DNA of 64,000 nucleotides from Mastacembelus armatus. Its lineage: Eukaryota > Chordata > Actinopteri > Synbranchiformes > Mastacembelidae. The notes beneath the pieces were generated by a model, which worked only from the letters and a program-made list of their open reading frames with translations, searched no databases and had not been told where the DNA came from. Location: NCBI RefSeq assembly GCF_900324485.2, contig NC_046648.1, positions 18,101,739 to 18,165,738 on the forward strand, in the 5' to 3' direction. Shown here in pieces: positions 35,298-48,500 of the stretch. How positions within the stretch are numbered: position 1 is the stretch's first letter; each line of letters begins with the position of its first letter. The translations under genes were made by a program, and so were the position numbers.

Positions 35298-35750
35298 TGT
35301 ATATATATAATGCATAAACTTTTAGTATAACATCAGATGAAATCACAGGCATAATTTATTTCCATAGTGATCCTGGCCATAAACAAGACTTGTTTATGCT
35401 GCTCACTTGTAAACCAAGACACCTGAAAATACACTAATATAAATAATATATTTCATGTGCTCTATTTCTGCAAAATGTACTAACAGTACTTTTTAATCAA
35501 GCCTACCCTCCCAAGTAATTGGAGTATTGGAGTTTTTCATTCATAAAAGGTGTGACAGGGATATAGGCATCTCTAGGGTATGCCCCAAATGTGAATTTCC
35601 TATGTGGGATGACATACCTACATATCTATGGGCCTCAATAGTAATATTGATCTTTATTAAATAAATGTACTTGTAATATGTTTGCGTAGTATGTAATCCC
35701 AACATTCAAGCAGGTTTAATGAGTAGCTAAAGAAAAAGGCCACATGTTGA
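35298..35750. other. Spacer between Tc1 and L2 elements
   Basis: AT-rich, no gene or repeat recognised apart from the short ta tract at its left end. Confidence 0.4.
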
Positions 35751-36010
35751 GCTGAACATCCGGGTAAGCGAATCACTTTTGTCTTGCAGGCGTGTCGTGT
35801 TGTGTGTGTTGGGTGGTTCGTCTGCAGATTGGCGGCAGACTAGCTGTGGTTGGCACACCTGGGAACCGGCTAGACTTTGAACGGTTCACTGGCTGCTGCA
35901 TTCCGGTGCTGGTCGGGTACCTTTCTGTTTTGACCGGTGTTTGTTGCTATTTCCTGACTTAGCGCTCGTTGGCCTACCGGTTAGCTTAGCTAGCTAGTTA
36001 GCTTGCTAAC

Positions 36011-36867
36011 ATGGCCTCTCCCTCTCTCTCCTGCTCGGTGTGCCACATGTTTAGTTATTCCTCTGCCTCCTTTAGCGATAATGATACCTGTATTAAGTGT
36101 AAGGTTCTGTTAGCCTTGGAGGCGGGGATCACTGATTTGGAAGCGCGGCTCCGCACCTTCGAACAAAAGCCAGCTAGCCAGGCCCCGTTAGCTGGTGTGG
36201 AGCCACCGAGCTCAGGGTCTGTTAGCGGTCCAAGGGCAGCTCCGGAGCAGCCCGGAGAATTAGCCTGGGTGACGGTCCGAAGGAAACATACTCCTAAGCA
36301 GAAGCCCACGGCTCATCACCTGCCTGTTCATGTTTCTAATAGATTTTCCCCGCTCAGCGACACACCTGCTGAGAAACCGAGTCTGATAATTGGCGATTCC
36401 ATAGTCAGGAACGTGAAGCTAGAGACACCAGCGACCATAGTCAAATGTTTCCTGGGGCCAGAGCGGGCGACATCGAGTCAAATCTGAAGCTGCTGGCTAA
36501 GGCTAATCGTAAATATGGGAAAATTATTATTCACGTCGGCAGCAATGACACCCGATTACGCCAATCGGAGGTCACTAAAATTAATGTTGAGTCGGTGTGT
36601 AACTTTGCTAAATCAATGTCGGACTCCGTAGTTTTCTCTGGACCCCTCCCCAATCTGACCAGCGATGACATGTTTAGCCGCATGTCGTCGTTCCGTCGCT
36701 GGCTGTCTAGGTGGTGTCCAGCAAACGATGTGGGCTTCATAGACAATTGGGCCACTTTCTGGGGAAAACCCGGTCTGATAGCGAGAGATGGCATCCATCC
36801 CACTTTGAATGGTGCAGCTCTCATCTCTAGGAATTTGGCCGAGTTTCTTAGCCGACCTAAAGCCTGA
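36011..36867 (+). pseudogene. L2 ORF1 with SGNH esterase domain, one frameshift
   Basis: Starts at ATG 36011 with a zinc-ribbon-like CSVCHMF...CIKCK segment and a short leucine-rich helix. An SGNH hydrolase domain follows with all three signature blocks: [20 protein letters not shown] and [11 protein letters not shown] one-base loss near 36450 shifts the frame. Esterase-type ORF1 proteins are known in CR1/L2-clade LINEs. The fold is the same superfamily as pafah1b3 in this window, which is coincidental. Confidence 0.8.
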
Positions 36868-36876
36868 CAATCCAGG

Positions 36877-39800
36877 GTGGGGACCGGGATGCAGAGACTC
36901 AGTCTAAAACGCTTCTCTGCAGTTTCCTTAGAGCCGCCGCCCCCCTCAAACCACATAGAGACTGTGTCTGCCCCTCGAACATATAAATCAAATAAATCAG
37001 AAGTTAATAGAAGAGGAGTTATTCATAAAAACTTAATAAAAATTAAGACCACTCCTCTTATTGAACAGAAAAACAGAACTGTCAAATGTGGATTATTAAA
37101 TATTAGGTCCCTTTCTTCTAAATCTCTGTTAGTAAATGATTTGATAACTGATCACCAAATTGACCTACTTTATCTTACTGAAACCTGGTTACAGCAGGAT
37201 GAATATGTCAGTCTGAATGAATCAACCCCCCTCAGTCATAAAAATTATCATGTTCCTCGAAGCACAGGTCGAGGTGGAGGAGTAGCTGCAATCTTCCACT
37301 CAAACTTATTATTAAACTTTCATCCTCAGAACAGTTATAACTCATTTGAGAGCCTCACTCTTAGTCTCTCACATACAAACTGGAAAACACAAAACCAGTT
37401 CTACTTGTCATTTTGTACCGTCCACCTGTCCCTTACTCAGAGTTTTTAACTGAATTCCCTGACTTCCTGTCTGATTTAGTGCTTAGATCAGATAAAGTCA
37501 TTATAGTGGGAGATTTTAACATTCATGTAGATGTTGAAAACAACAGCCTCAGCATTGCATTTAATTCTATATTAGATTCAATTGGTTTCATTCAAAACGT
37601 TAATAAACCCACCCACTGTTTTAATCACACCCTTGATCTTGTTCTGACCTATGGCATCGAAATTGAACATCTAATAATTTTTCCCCCAAATCCTGTTTTG
37701 TCAGATCATTCTTTAATAACTTTTGAATTTAAAATGATGGATCATGCAGCGTCTGGAAGAAAATTCCACTACAGCAGATGTTTATCTGACAACGCTGTTA
37801 ATAAATTTAAGAAAATGATTCCATCTTTATTTGCATCTATGCCAAGTATAAACATAGTGGAGGGCAGCTGCCTTAATCCTACTCCCTACCAAATTGATCA
37901 TGTTGTTGATAGCGCTGTAACCTCACTGCATGAAGCGCTTGATTCTGTAGCCCCTCTGAAAAAGAAGTTAGTGATTCAGAGAAGACTAGCCCCATGGTAT
38001 AATTTACATGTTCGTACCTTAAAGCAGGCATCACGAAGGCTGGAAAGGAAGTGGCGTTCCACAAACTTAGAGGAAATTTTTCTAGCCTGGAAAAACAGTC
38101 TACTAACATATAAAAAAGCTCTCCGTAAAGCCAGAACTGCATACTATTCATCACTAATAGAGGAAAATAAGAACAATCCCAGGTTTCTTTTCAGCACTGT
38201 AGCCAGGCTGACAAAAAGTCACAGCTCCGTTGAGCCCAGTGTTCCCTTAGCTCTCAGCAGTGATGAATTTATGAGTTTCTTTACAAATAAAATCACAACT
38301 ATTAGAGATAAAATTCAGCAGATGCTTCCTATACCTGCAATAAATGAATCTTCTACTACAGTAGCTCTTGAATCATCTGTAGGACCTCAGTTATGTTTAG
38401 ACTGCTTCTCTCCTATAGATCTCTCTGAATTTACATCAGTAGTTGCTTCATCGAAATCATCAACGTGTCTCTTGGACCCCATCCCGACTAGACTGCTTAA
38501 AGACACCCTGCCATTAATGAACTCATCTTTATTGGACTTGGTAAATTTATCTCTAGTATCAGGCTACGTACCACAGGCCTTTAAGACTGCAGTAATCAAA
38601 CCTTTACTCAAAAAGCCTAGTCTTGATCCAGGAGTCTTGGCTAATTATAGACCAATATCCAACCTGCCATTTATTTCTAAAATCCTAGAAAAAGCTGTTG
38701 CTAAGCAGCTATCAGACCACTTACACAGGAATGAACTATTTGAAGATTTCCAATCAGGATTTAGAGCACATCATAGTACAGAAACAGCACTGTTGAAAGT
38801 TACCAACGATCTTCTCTTAGCCTCAGATAATGGACTTGTTTCGATACTTGTCCTCCTAGACCTTAGTGCAGCATTCGACACCATTGACCACAACATCTTA
38901 TTACAGAGACTGGAGCATGTGATTGGTATCAGAGGAACAGCGTTAAAGTGGTTCCAATCCTATTTATCGGACAGATTCCAGTTTGTTGTATGTCCATGAT
39001 GAACCTTCCACACGAACAAAAGTTAGTTATGGAGTTCCACAAGGTTCTGTGCTAGGACCGATTCTGTTCACCCTGTACATGCTTCCTTTAGGATATATCA
39101 TTAGGAAGCACTCTATTAATTACCACTGCTATGCGGATGACACTCAGTTATATCTATCTATTAAACCTGTTAACACAAACCAGTTAACCAGACTTCAAGC
39201 CTGTCTAACTGACATAAAGGCCTGGATGACCAGTAACTTTTTACTTTTAAACTCGGAGAAAACAGAAGTCATTATATTTGGGTCTAAAAATCTCAGAAAT
39301 AACTTTTCTAAAATTATAGCTACTCTAGATGGCATAGCCCTGGCCTCCAGCACTACTGTAAAAAACCTTGGAGTTATTTTTGACCAGGACATGTCCTTTA
39401 ACTCTCACACATAAAACAAATTTCTAGAACTGCATTCTTTCACCTGCGCAACATTTCCAAAATTAGGAACATCCTGTCTCAAAATGATGCAGAAAAACTA
39501 GTCCATGCATTTGTTTCCTCAAGGCTAGATTACTGTAACTCATTACTATCTGGATGTCCTAATATCTTAATAAAAAGCCTCCAATTAATCCAGAATGCCG
39601 CAGCCAGAGTCCTGACAGGAACTAGCAAGAGAGATCATATTTCTCCTATATTGGCTTCTCTTCATTGGCTCCCTGTAAAATATAGAATAGAATTTAAAAT
39701 CCTTCTTCTCACATACAAATCCCTTCATAATCAAGCTCCTTCATACCTTAAAGACCTCATAGTACCATATTATCCCAATAGACCACTTCGCTCTCAGAGT

Positions 39801-39974
39801 GCAGGCCTACTTGTGGTTCCCAGAGTTCTCAAAAGCAGAATGGGAGGCAGAGCCTTTAGCTATCAAGCTCCTCTCCTGTGGAACCAGCTCTCAGCCTGGG
39901 TTCAGGAGGCAGACACTCTCTGTACTTTTAAGGCTAGACTTAAAACCTTCCTCTTTGACAAAGCATATAGTTAG
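36877..39974 (+). pseudogene. L2 ORF2 (endonuclease plus reverse transcriptase), several frameshifts
   Basis: The apurinic-type endonuclease parts are [30 protein letters not shown] and LSDHSLI. The reverse transcriptase parts are [38 protein letters not shown] and the catalytic [11 protein letters not shown]-terminal region ends KTFLFDKAYS. The frame changes near 37400, 38985 and 39410, so about three breaks separate otherwise open segments. Confidence 0.85.
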
Positions 39975-40535
39975 GGCTGGCTTCAGGCAACCCTGAGCCA
40001 TCCCTTAGTTAGTTATGCTGCTATAGGCCTAGACTGCCCGAGGACCATCGATGCACTGAGCCCCCCCCCCCCCCCCCTTCTCTCCCACCTCATGTATATT
40101 CCACCATTGAATGTTACTAACCTTGTGCTCTCTCTCTCCCCTAGTTTGTGCTCTCTCCCTCTCTCTCTGTTCTCTCTGTACCTTCTGCAGGTGTCCCTGG
40201 TCCTGGAGCTGTTTATCGCTGATGTGCAGTTACTGGCCCCACCAACTTGCAGTGTCTATTTGTTGTTTATTGTTGCTGTTCTTTTCTCTCTGCTCTATCC
40301 ACTCACCCCAACCGGTCAAGGCAGATGGCCGCCCAAACTGAGCCCGGTTCTGCTGGAGGTTTTTTTTTCTTCCGTTAAAGGGAGTTTTTTCCTCTCCACT
40401 GTCGCCAAGTGCTTGCTCATAAGGGAATTGTTGGGTTCTTAGTTTTAGTTTTTGTAAAGTGCCTTGAGATGATTTGTATTGTGATTTGGCGCTATACAAA
40501 TAAAATTGAATTGAATAAATTGAATTGAATCGGTA

Positions 40536-42702
40536 GAGACACTGTAAATTACATGCATAGTCACTACTTTCTTGCATCAAGGCAATGCATTATATTTTTC
40601 AAGATCTAACATTTCTGGCTGAAATTAAATCAATATTAGCCGTTTACATTCAAATAAAGTAGACCCCCTATTTATATGGAAAATCCCAGTGGCATAAAAC
40701 AGCAAATGATCTCATGAACAAAACTCAAAGCCTAATAGGATAACACCTGCCACAACAAGACAAGGCTTTAGATAAAAGCAACATAATGCTCTGCAGTGAC
40801 TCATTCCCTGTGTATAATTTCACTATTTGTCAAAGGGCAGTTTGCCATTGATGTGTCAAATGAACGTGTTTGAGGTTTTCAAGTGCATTTTTCACGTTTT
40901 GACCTTTATCTCACAGTGCTCAAATTTTCAATCAGGGCTTGGCTGAAATCTATAAATGCCAAACAGGAACAAAAAAAATAGGCTGTACAATACCCTTTCT
41001 GTTTTGTATGAAAAAAAAAAAGAAGCCACATTTGTTTTTCTCGGTTGACTAAAGAGCTGATATTGAGCTGATATTGAGATTTAACTTACAAATGTGGCTG
41101 AGATATGAAATTCTAATAGAATTGGATAGATAAATCAGGCAGGTTGATCAGTCAATTACGTAGCAAAAATAGCATTAGAGAAAGTTTTAAAGAAAAAAGA
41201 AATGTAAAGTGTTCTGTGGCACCAGACACATCTTTTCTTTAAATTGGCACTTTGGCCTTATAGAAGAGTGTGGTCATTCCTTGTGTTGACACCAGATTAT
41301 ATACAGACAAAAGTAACATATGCTGATTTGCATTGCACTGTTCATCAAACAAAAAATGGCACAAGGAAGCAACACATCAGTGATGTTGCAAAATCATATA
41401 ATTTACCAGAAGACTTCAGTTAACACAGAAGTAGCCACAGGCGTGCTTGGTTACACACACATGTAACGCACTTATTTTTGGAGATGATTTGTAGTGATAG
41501 GGGAAGGGGATTTTGCCACCTCTGGCCAACTCTCTGTCTGCGACAGTAGTTAAAAAGGGTTTTGTGACTCATTGCTAAACTACTTGTGTTGACTTTTTCA
41601 TCATATCAGGCGTGAAGGTGTGAAATTTTTACCATACGACCATGATGACTTCATCATGTTCAAGTTGATGTACAAAGCATGAGAGAGGTTTACATCTATT
41701 TTATTATGATGCAAAACCCTTCTTGAGGATTCTTTTTTGGTGTGAGATTGTCCAGTGCAAAACTAATATTACATTATAATCACTTAGATAATCTTCATCG
41801 TTGGCCTACGTTTTAACAAATTTTAAAAAAAATCATTTCCTGTTAAGCTCTTTTTAGGCATATTTAAAGCCTGCTATCTGTCTGGGTGGTGCCATTGACT
41901 TTCCATTCTGTCTTCTGTACAAGATCTCAGAGGGTGAGACCTATCGCCTATATTAAATTCATTGAATGTACTTTGTTTATGTTGATTTACTGCATATTGA
42001 CGGATAAATGATTCTACCTTTTTACCAGGTTTGACGTTTTTAAATTAGTTACATTTAAAAACGTAACTGTAATCCTGCTCTGTCGTTTTAGAATTTGACA
42101 TTGTGAGATGTGTAAAATTCCTGACAATCAAAGAGCACTACTAAAAATTCAGACAATTTTGTATTAGGTTACTACAAAATAGTCTGGCTGCAAAGAACAA
42201 CACACTGGAGTGAAATTCCTGCCAGTTCAGCACTTTCACTTCTCTTCCAGTGGTGAATTGTTTTTCAAAACCAGTTTCTGTCTCTTGAACTTTAAATTCC
42301 CACAAACTTTGTTCTATTTTTGATATAATAATATATAAACATTTTATGCTTCAAAATAACATAGATTTGATCTCCATGTGAGTGAACAAAAATAGGATAT
42401 TTTTCCATATAGAGTATGTCAGTCACTGTCTGTTTGATAGAGGTTTATGGCTGTCTGCAGCTTTGTCTTAAAAATATGTCACAATTTCCCTGAGACAGTC
42501 ATCGATTCCTATGTTTGCATACGACCAAAATGTGCCGAGATTCAGTTCCTGAAATTATGACTTCTTCTTTCTGACCTTCCCTCATCCAGACAATTGTAGC
42601 ACTATGAAAAGGGACTGTAAAAAAGGATATTTAGCTAATGTGTTTGGCTCTTGACTCTTGTACAGTTTCAAGTGTCCTTCTGCCTATTTGTTCACTGTGA
42701 AT
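40536..42702. other. Intergenic stretch upstream of the receptor cluster, no gene recognised
   Basis: AT-rich; no supported coding exon. Presumably contains the promoter of the first CXCR3-type receptor. Confidence 0.45.
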
Positions 42703-44164
42703 ATGGAACTAATCACACCGACCACAGAGGATTACTGGGTGAGTGGATATTTTTATAAAATAATATGTGCATCTTTAAGTATCCAAAAACTGTGAAACTG
42801 TCAGATAATGTTTTCTGTAACATAAGCAAGTAAATTACAATTGCTGTGAAAACTAGATATTTCTCAGATGATAGTTAATCAATAGATATTAAAAAATTAA
42901 GCATGTGCATATACAGGCTTATATTGTTTTTATCACTTCTAACACTGGACCAGGAAATTGTTGACTCCCAGCTCTTTTTTGGTTTGTAAAGATGCGATGA
43001 GACTGGACACCTATCAAAGTGAAGTGACATTTTCTGGAATAATCATTTTCTTTTCCTTTCAAGCAGGACAATTATGATGAAAATTACACCAACTACCCTG
43101 ACACAAGCAGGACTCATGCAGCTCCCTGCTTGCAGGAAGACATCTATGGGTTTGCACAGAGGTACACCCCTGTTGTGTACAGCCTGGTGTTTCTCCTGGC
43201 TGTGGTAGGCAACGTGCTGGTGCTCTGCGTGATCCGACGCTACCGAAACTCGCAGAGTGGCGGAGCTTGTGCCTTCTCTCTGACCGACACCTTCCTGCTT
43301 CACCTGGCCATTTCTGACCTTCTGCTAGCCTTCACCCTCCCCCTGTTTGCAGTTCAGTGGGCTCACCAGTGGGTGTTTGGCTTGACTGTTTGCAAGATCT
43401 CTGGTGCCCTGTTCTCTCTAAACCGTTACAGTGGCATCCTATTCCTAGCCTGCATCAGCTTTGACCGATACCTGGCCATCGTTCATGCTGTCAGCTCTGG
43501 CTGGAAGCGCAACACTTGCCATGCCCAGATTGCGTGTGCCTTCATATGGATGTGTTGCCTGGGCCTGAGTGGAGTGGACATTACCTTCAAACAGGTAGTG
43601 AATGTGAACACTGCAGAGCAGCAGAATACACTCCTGTGCCAAGTGTGGTTCACTGAGAACTCCACACAGTGGCAGGTGGGGCTGCAGCTGGTCAGTGTGA
43701 TTCTGGGTTTTGGGCTCCCTTTGTTGATCATGCTCTACTGCTACATCCGCATCTTCAGGTCTCTGTGTAATGCCACTCGGCGCCAAAAGCGCAAGTCTCT
43801 CCGTCTCATCATCTCGCTCGTGTCTGTATTTGTCATCTGCTGGGCACCTTACAACTGCTTCCAGCTGGTAGATAGTCTGCAGAGGCTGGGCTTTGTGACT
43901 GGAGGCTGCCAGTTTGGCCGTGTGGTAGACATCGGGACTATAATCACTGAAAGTATGGGGCTGTCACACTGTGCCCTGAACCCTCTGCTGTATGGCTTTG
44001 TGGGGGTTAAGTTCAGGAGGGAGCTGGCCAGAATGTGTAAGGGGCTACTGGGACAGAGAGGATGGCGTGGGATGGAGGAATGGAGGGAGAAGAGGCTTAG
44101 AAGAGCCACAGGATCATTCAGTTCTGCAGAAAGTGAAAACACCTCCTACTCTGTCATGGTGTGA
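42703..44164 (+). CDS. CXCR3-family chemokine receptor, canonical motifs
   Basis: Exon 1 (42703..42738) encodes MELITPTTEDYW and ends in phase 0 at gtgagt. Exon 2 (43067..44164) carries the rest without further introns, giving 377 residues. The N-terminus is acidic and Tyr-rich (DNYDENYTNYPD) with a Cys before TM1. Seven hydrophobic segments are present with the microswitches intact: DRYLAIVHA after TM3, CWAPYN in TM6, NPLLYGF in TM7. A Cys in the third loop (GGCQF) can pair with the N-terminal Cys. The C-tail ends in SSAESENTSYSVMV, a Ser-rich stretch. It should be a G-protein-coupled chemotactic receptor on leukocytes. It is the most divergent of the four and lacks the TM3 intron of the others. 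Features recall both CXCR3 and CXCR5; the cluster favours a CXCR3 lineage. Confidence 0.8.
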
Positions 44165-45528
44165 CGGGTTAGAGAGACAAGATGTGAAAGCAAGAGATAT
44201 CTCTGTGGTTGTATGCATGTGGGGGTAGTTTGATGTGAGGAGGTGGAAAAAGGGCTAAATGAATAATTTCTGTTCAGGTTAATTAAAACTGAACAATGTT
44301 CTCAGAGGGAAATATTTCATGCCTGTTATGTATTTCTTCTGTTGCTGATTTGCCATTTAGTTGTCATTTTTTGTTCCTTTTTCCTTTTTTGTTTGTTTTT
44401 TAAAAAACGCTGTTATAAAATATTGGAGGAAAAACTCAACATCCTGCATGCTGATGCATCTATATAACTTCTTCAGAAGAATTTGCTGAATTTTTTTTTT
44501 GATTTGTGGTTCAAATCTCATGCAGCATCTAGATTTTTGTCATACTTGCAAAACAGCCTGGTTATCAGTTAAGACTTGGCTTGTAGCCTCAGTAGTCACT
44601 CATGCCATTTCACACCCTTATACTCAGTGGAGTTTTCTCAATAAATACACTCTGACAGTTTACAGTAAAACATGTTTATAAAACTGTGAAAACGGTTGTA
44701 TATATGGAAAGGTTTTTCAGCTTTTTTCTTTTTTCAATGTACTCCTGCAGTTGTTTTCTAACACATGCATCTAAAAAAATACTCTGAGCCGTGACAGAGG
44801 AAATGATTGACATATTGTGAACTTTGTATGTGCCCTTAAAACCCTAACCCCTCTGTGATGTACAAAGATTTTTATAATAAATGTTTTGGGATTAAAAAAA
44901 ATATATATATATATAATACATCATCTGAGGTTACGTCTTTGCAGGTTTGCTGTGATCAACTTTCATTCAGCACAGCACTCGCAGATTTGGTAAATGAAAA
45001 TAGCAATGAATATATGTTTAGCACTACAGTGAACTCTTTGTGGGGAAAAGTGCATTGGAGAGATTGATGCATCTGGTGTACCCCTGCTTTCCACCCAAAA
45101 GAGAGCTGGGATAGGCTCCAGCAGATCCCTGTGACCCTGGTTAAGGAATAAGCAGGTATAGAAAATGGATGGATGGTGTGAGCACTAATAGTGTATAGAT
45201 CCATACAGTTAAGTAGTCTAGTCCAGTGGTTCCAGACATAGTTTGTGACCCAATCGAAGGGTCACAAGATAAATCTTAGAGGTTGTGTGACAACTGAAAC
45301 CATATCAGAGTATCTGCTAATAAATCATAGAAATTTCAAAGAATACAAGACCACCAACTAGCTTTAACTAAGCATTGGTAAGCTTATTAAACGTTTCCAT
45401 GCAAAATATTATTTTTAAAATATATACATAGATATTTTTAATGGTTCAGTTTCTCCTCTCTTTTTTTTGAGTTGTCTAAATAATTCGGTAAAAGCCATAA
45501 TATAGCCTAAAATCCATCCATTATAGCT
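44165..45528. other. 3' flank of the first receptor, no gene recognised
   Basis: AT-rich sequence including a short ta repeat (about 44898) and the SINE-like tail listed separately. Confidence 0.45.
45066..45177 (+). repeat. 3' tail of the SINE-like fish repeat
   Basis: Phrases gctgggataggctccagcag and gaaaatggatggatgg are the end of the repeat family whose head is at 6434. Only about 110 bases remain. Confidence 0.6.
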
Positions 45529-48500
45529 AAATGTATTTTATAATATTAATTAACGTGACAGCTGGTCAAATCCGCTGGTTGGAGCAGGTTTCCGTTTGCA
45601 TCTATTGTTCAGTTTGGAAACAACACAATAATACCATCTGGTGGAAAGTGTCTGTTTGTACGGCACCTTGTTTGAACGTATTGCGTTCCAGTCCCATAGT
45701 CAAGGGACGCGGAAGTTGACGGTTTGATTTTCAAAATAAATTACCTGTTTTCTACAATAATGGCTTAGTCCTTAAGGATAGAGATTTATTAATAATTTCA
45801 TATGGTTTTAACTATAAACTAAAGAATACTGTAGAATTATTAGACACGTTTTAAAAAAAATCTTTTGTAGGGGCTGTAGTGATTTTGATGAAAGATTTTA
45901 TTTTGAAAAACAATTCAAAAAGTGGATTGGTTTTTGTGTGACTTGGCAGATTTGACAAACGAGCCAACGCGCGAACAAGGTTACTTGTAACGAAACCAAA
46001 CAATTTCCTGCTAAGTTAAATAAAGTACATGTAAGTCTGTTTTATACCTGTAATACAGTCAGTCTATTAAGATCCCGTCAGTGTCATAACCGGGCGTGAA
46101 TGTATTAAAATCGACCAGCCGGTGAGCGTTGCTTTTGTTATTGTGTCATAAGCGTTTTGTTTTTCAGTTTCACCTGATACCTGGTAGTTTTGTTTTTGGT
46201 TTTGTCTTGTTTTTTCGGATTCCCTGTCACTTCATTTAAACACACGACCTACCCACTGAAGAAGGTGTTGTGTTATCGATGTCTAAAGTTTGCGCGCAGA
46301 CACAGAGACGTGTGTGTGTTTGCCAGCTGGACTTGAAGTGCTCTTCCGCCCTCGCTCTCGGAAAATACCGATGGTAGTTTAAAGTTTGTTGACCTCGGTA
46401 TGAAGAGAGACGTGCGGGTCGCCGTTTTTCATTTGTTTAGTATCTGTCAAGTGCGCACGGACAGATTGTTGTCGTCAGACTACAGCTGAAACCCTTCATG
46501 GTAAGTGACATATAGGCCTGTATGTAAATCTTTCAAGGTTAGATTTATCTGTCGTATTAAGTAGATTGTCTTTTGTAACAAGAATATCTATAACATATGT
46601 TAACTCGATCCATATTTAATGTAGTAGTAATTGCAGTACTAATACTTTGCTAAGTAAGCCCTTCACTTTCTGTTTCTGTTTACTTCTCTGTTCTGAAACT
46701 GCTTCTGGGTGTAGACTGAAGATCTGCACATGTTTATCTTAGCACTTACTGCAGTTTACGGTTTATGTCAAACCTATTGCACCGACAATAAACACCGACA
46801 AATTCTCACATCCCCTGTGTGCATGAAGTATTGCTGTTAAAGTGTTCGTGCAGGGCTTGAACAAGAGGAACTGTGCTTTCCGTTTAAACCCAGTTGCTTC
46901 ATCCAGTGACATCGCAGCATGTGAGTCTTGTGTCAGTATTGTTGATAAATCCCCCGTCTGGGCTTTCCAGATGAAGGTGTGAATAGGAGGAGAGTGTGTA
47001 TGCTGGTATTTTTGACAGGCGGTCTCTGGGTCACTGTGGTGTTTCTTTGATTTCTCTCTGTGTAAACTTTTTGTCTCTACAGTGGAAGAACATGGACGTG
47101 GAGCTCGATGGATTTCTTAAACACAACACAACCTATGACTATGATGAGGACTATCAGTACGAAGATGAAAGTGAGCGAAAAGCCAGTGCAGTTGCGTTGC
47201 CTGTGGTTCTGTGCACTCTGGTTTTGGTCGTGGGTCTTCTGGGGAATGCACTGCTCCTGGTTGTCCTGGCTAAAAAGAGGCAGTCTTGGAGGATATCTGA
47301 CACCTTTGTCCTCCACCTGGGCGTAGTGGACATCCTTCTGTTGCTGACGCTTCCCTTCTGGGCTGCACAGCATGCTCGAACTTCTGGGTGGTGCGTTGGG
47401 ATTGTTCTCTGCAAGATCTGTGGAGCTGTTTTTAATGTAAGTAACTTCAGTGGTGTGTAGAACAGGATGAGACTAAAACCGAAAGGGAGAAGTTTTCTGA
47501 GAAAGTTGATTGTGTATGCATATTGTTTGGCAATAGGCTATTTCCTGCTCTTTGAAGACTCTTGACAGGCGTGGGATTTTGTACTTATTGCTGTTATTGA
47601 ATATACTCATACTTGCACGCATTTCTGGGAATTGATAAAAAGATGGGATCAGAATAGGGAGAAGTGAAAGTTGGTAAGGGTTGGCTGGATGTGCCTAGAT
47701 GGCTAAAGTTTACATTTTGTTTTTGTTTAGATCAACTTCTACTGTGGGATCTTCTTACTGGTTTGCATCAGTCTAGATCGCTGCCTGTTCATCGTCCACA
47801 ATACTCAGCTATACTCCCAGAGGAAACCTGTGTTGGTTCATCTCAGCTGCTTGCTGGTGTGGCTCGTCTCCCTGCTTCTTACTATTCCTGACTGGGTTTT
47901 CCTGGAGAATTTGAAAACCCCAGAGCACGAGAAAACACTGTGCGTTCACAGCTACTCTCAGTCAGGGGCTGACTGGAAGCTGTTGTCACGCGTGTTGCAT
48001 CACACGCTGGGTTTACTGCTACCTGCAGCCACCCTGATCATCTGCTGCTGCTGCATCTTGTCACGGCTGCAGCGCAGCTCAAAAGGCCTCCAGAAGCACA
48101 GAGCTTTTATGGTCCTGCTGATGGTCTTCCTTCTCTTCTGGGCACCATACAACATCACCCTCATTGTGGACACCTTCAAAACCAGCTCTAAAAATGCTCC
48201 TGATGTTTCCCTGCAAACACCTCTGAGCATCACATCTGTTCTGGGCTACATTCATGCCTGCATCAGGCCTTTGTTATATTTCTGCCTGCATGAAAATTTC
48301 AGGAAAATGACACTGGCCATATTGAGGTGTGCTCCAGCTGAATCTAGAGGTTCACTGTGGGACTTGGGTGTGGGTGAGGAAGTCCGACCTGAACAAAGTC
48401 ATGATGGGGAGGAGTTGAAGCAGATGACAGTGTAGAGAATCACAAGTCGACTGCGCTGAAAAACAGGCAAATAAGGCCTACTGAATAATGTTCCACCACA

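Larger units (their letters stand above)
35750..40535 (+). mobile_element. L2-type LINE, nearly full length
   Basis: GC-richer 5' region, two ORFs, and a 3' tail that ends gcgctatacaaataaaattg followed by gaattgaataaattgaattg repeats, the typical fish L2 (Maui-like) terminus. Without target-site comparison the 5' boundary is uncertain by about 100 bases. The low number of frame breaks indicates recent activity of the family. Confidence 0.85.

Noticed and set aside
45531-45719. Short frame at the left edge of duplication unit 1
   Set aside because: It has no family resemblance, does not persist intact in unit 2, and lies upstream of the receptor leader exon.
47077-47414. Antisense frames over the receptor exons (same in unit 2)
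   Set aside because: Shadows of a conserved coding exon on the other strand, with no splice or domain support.
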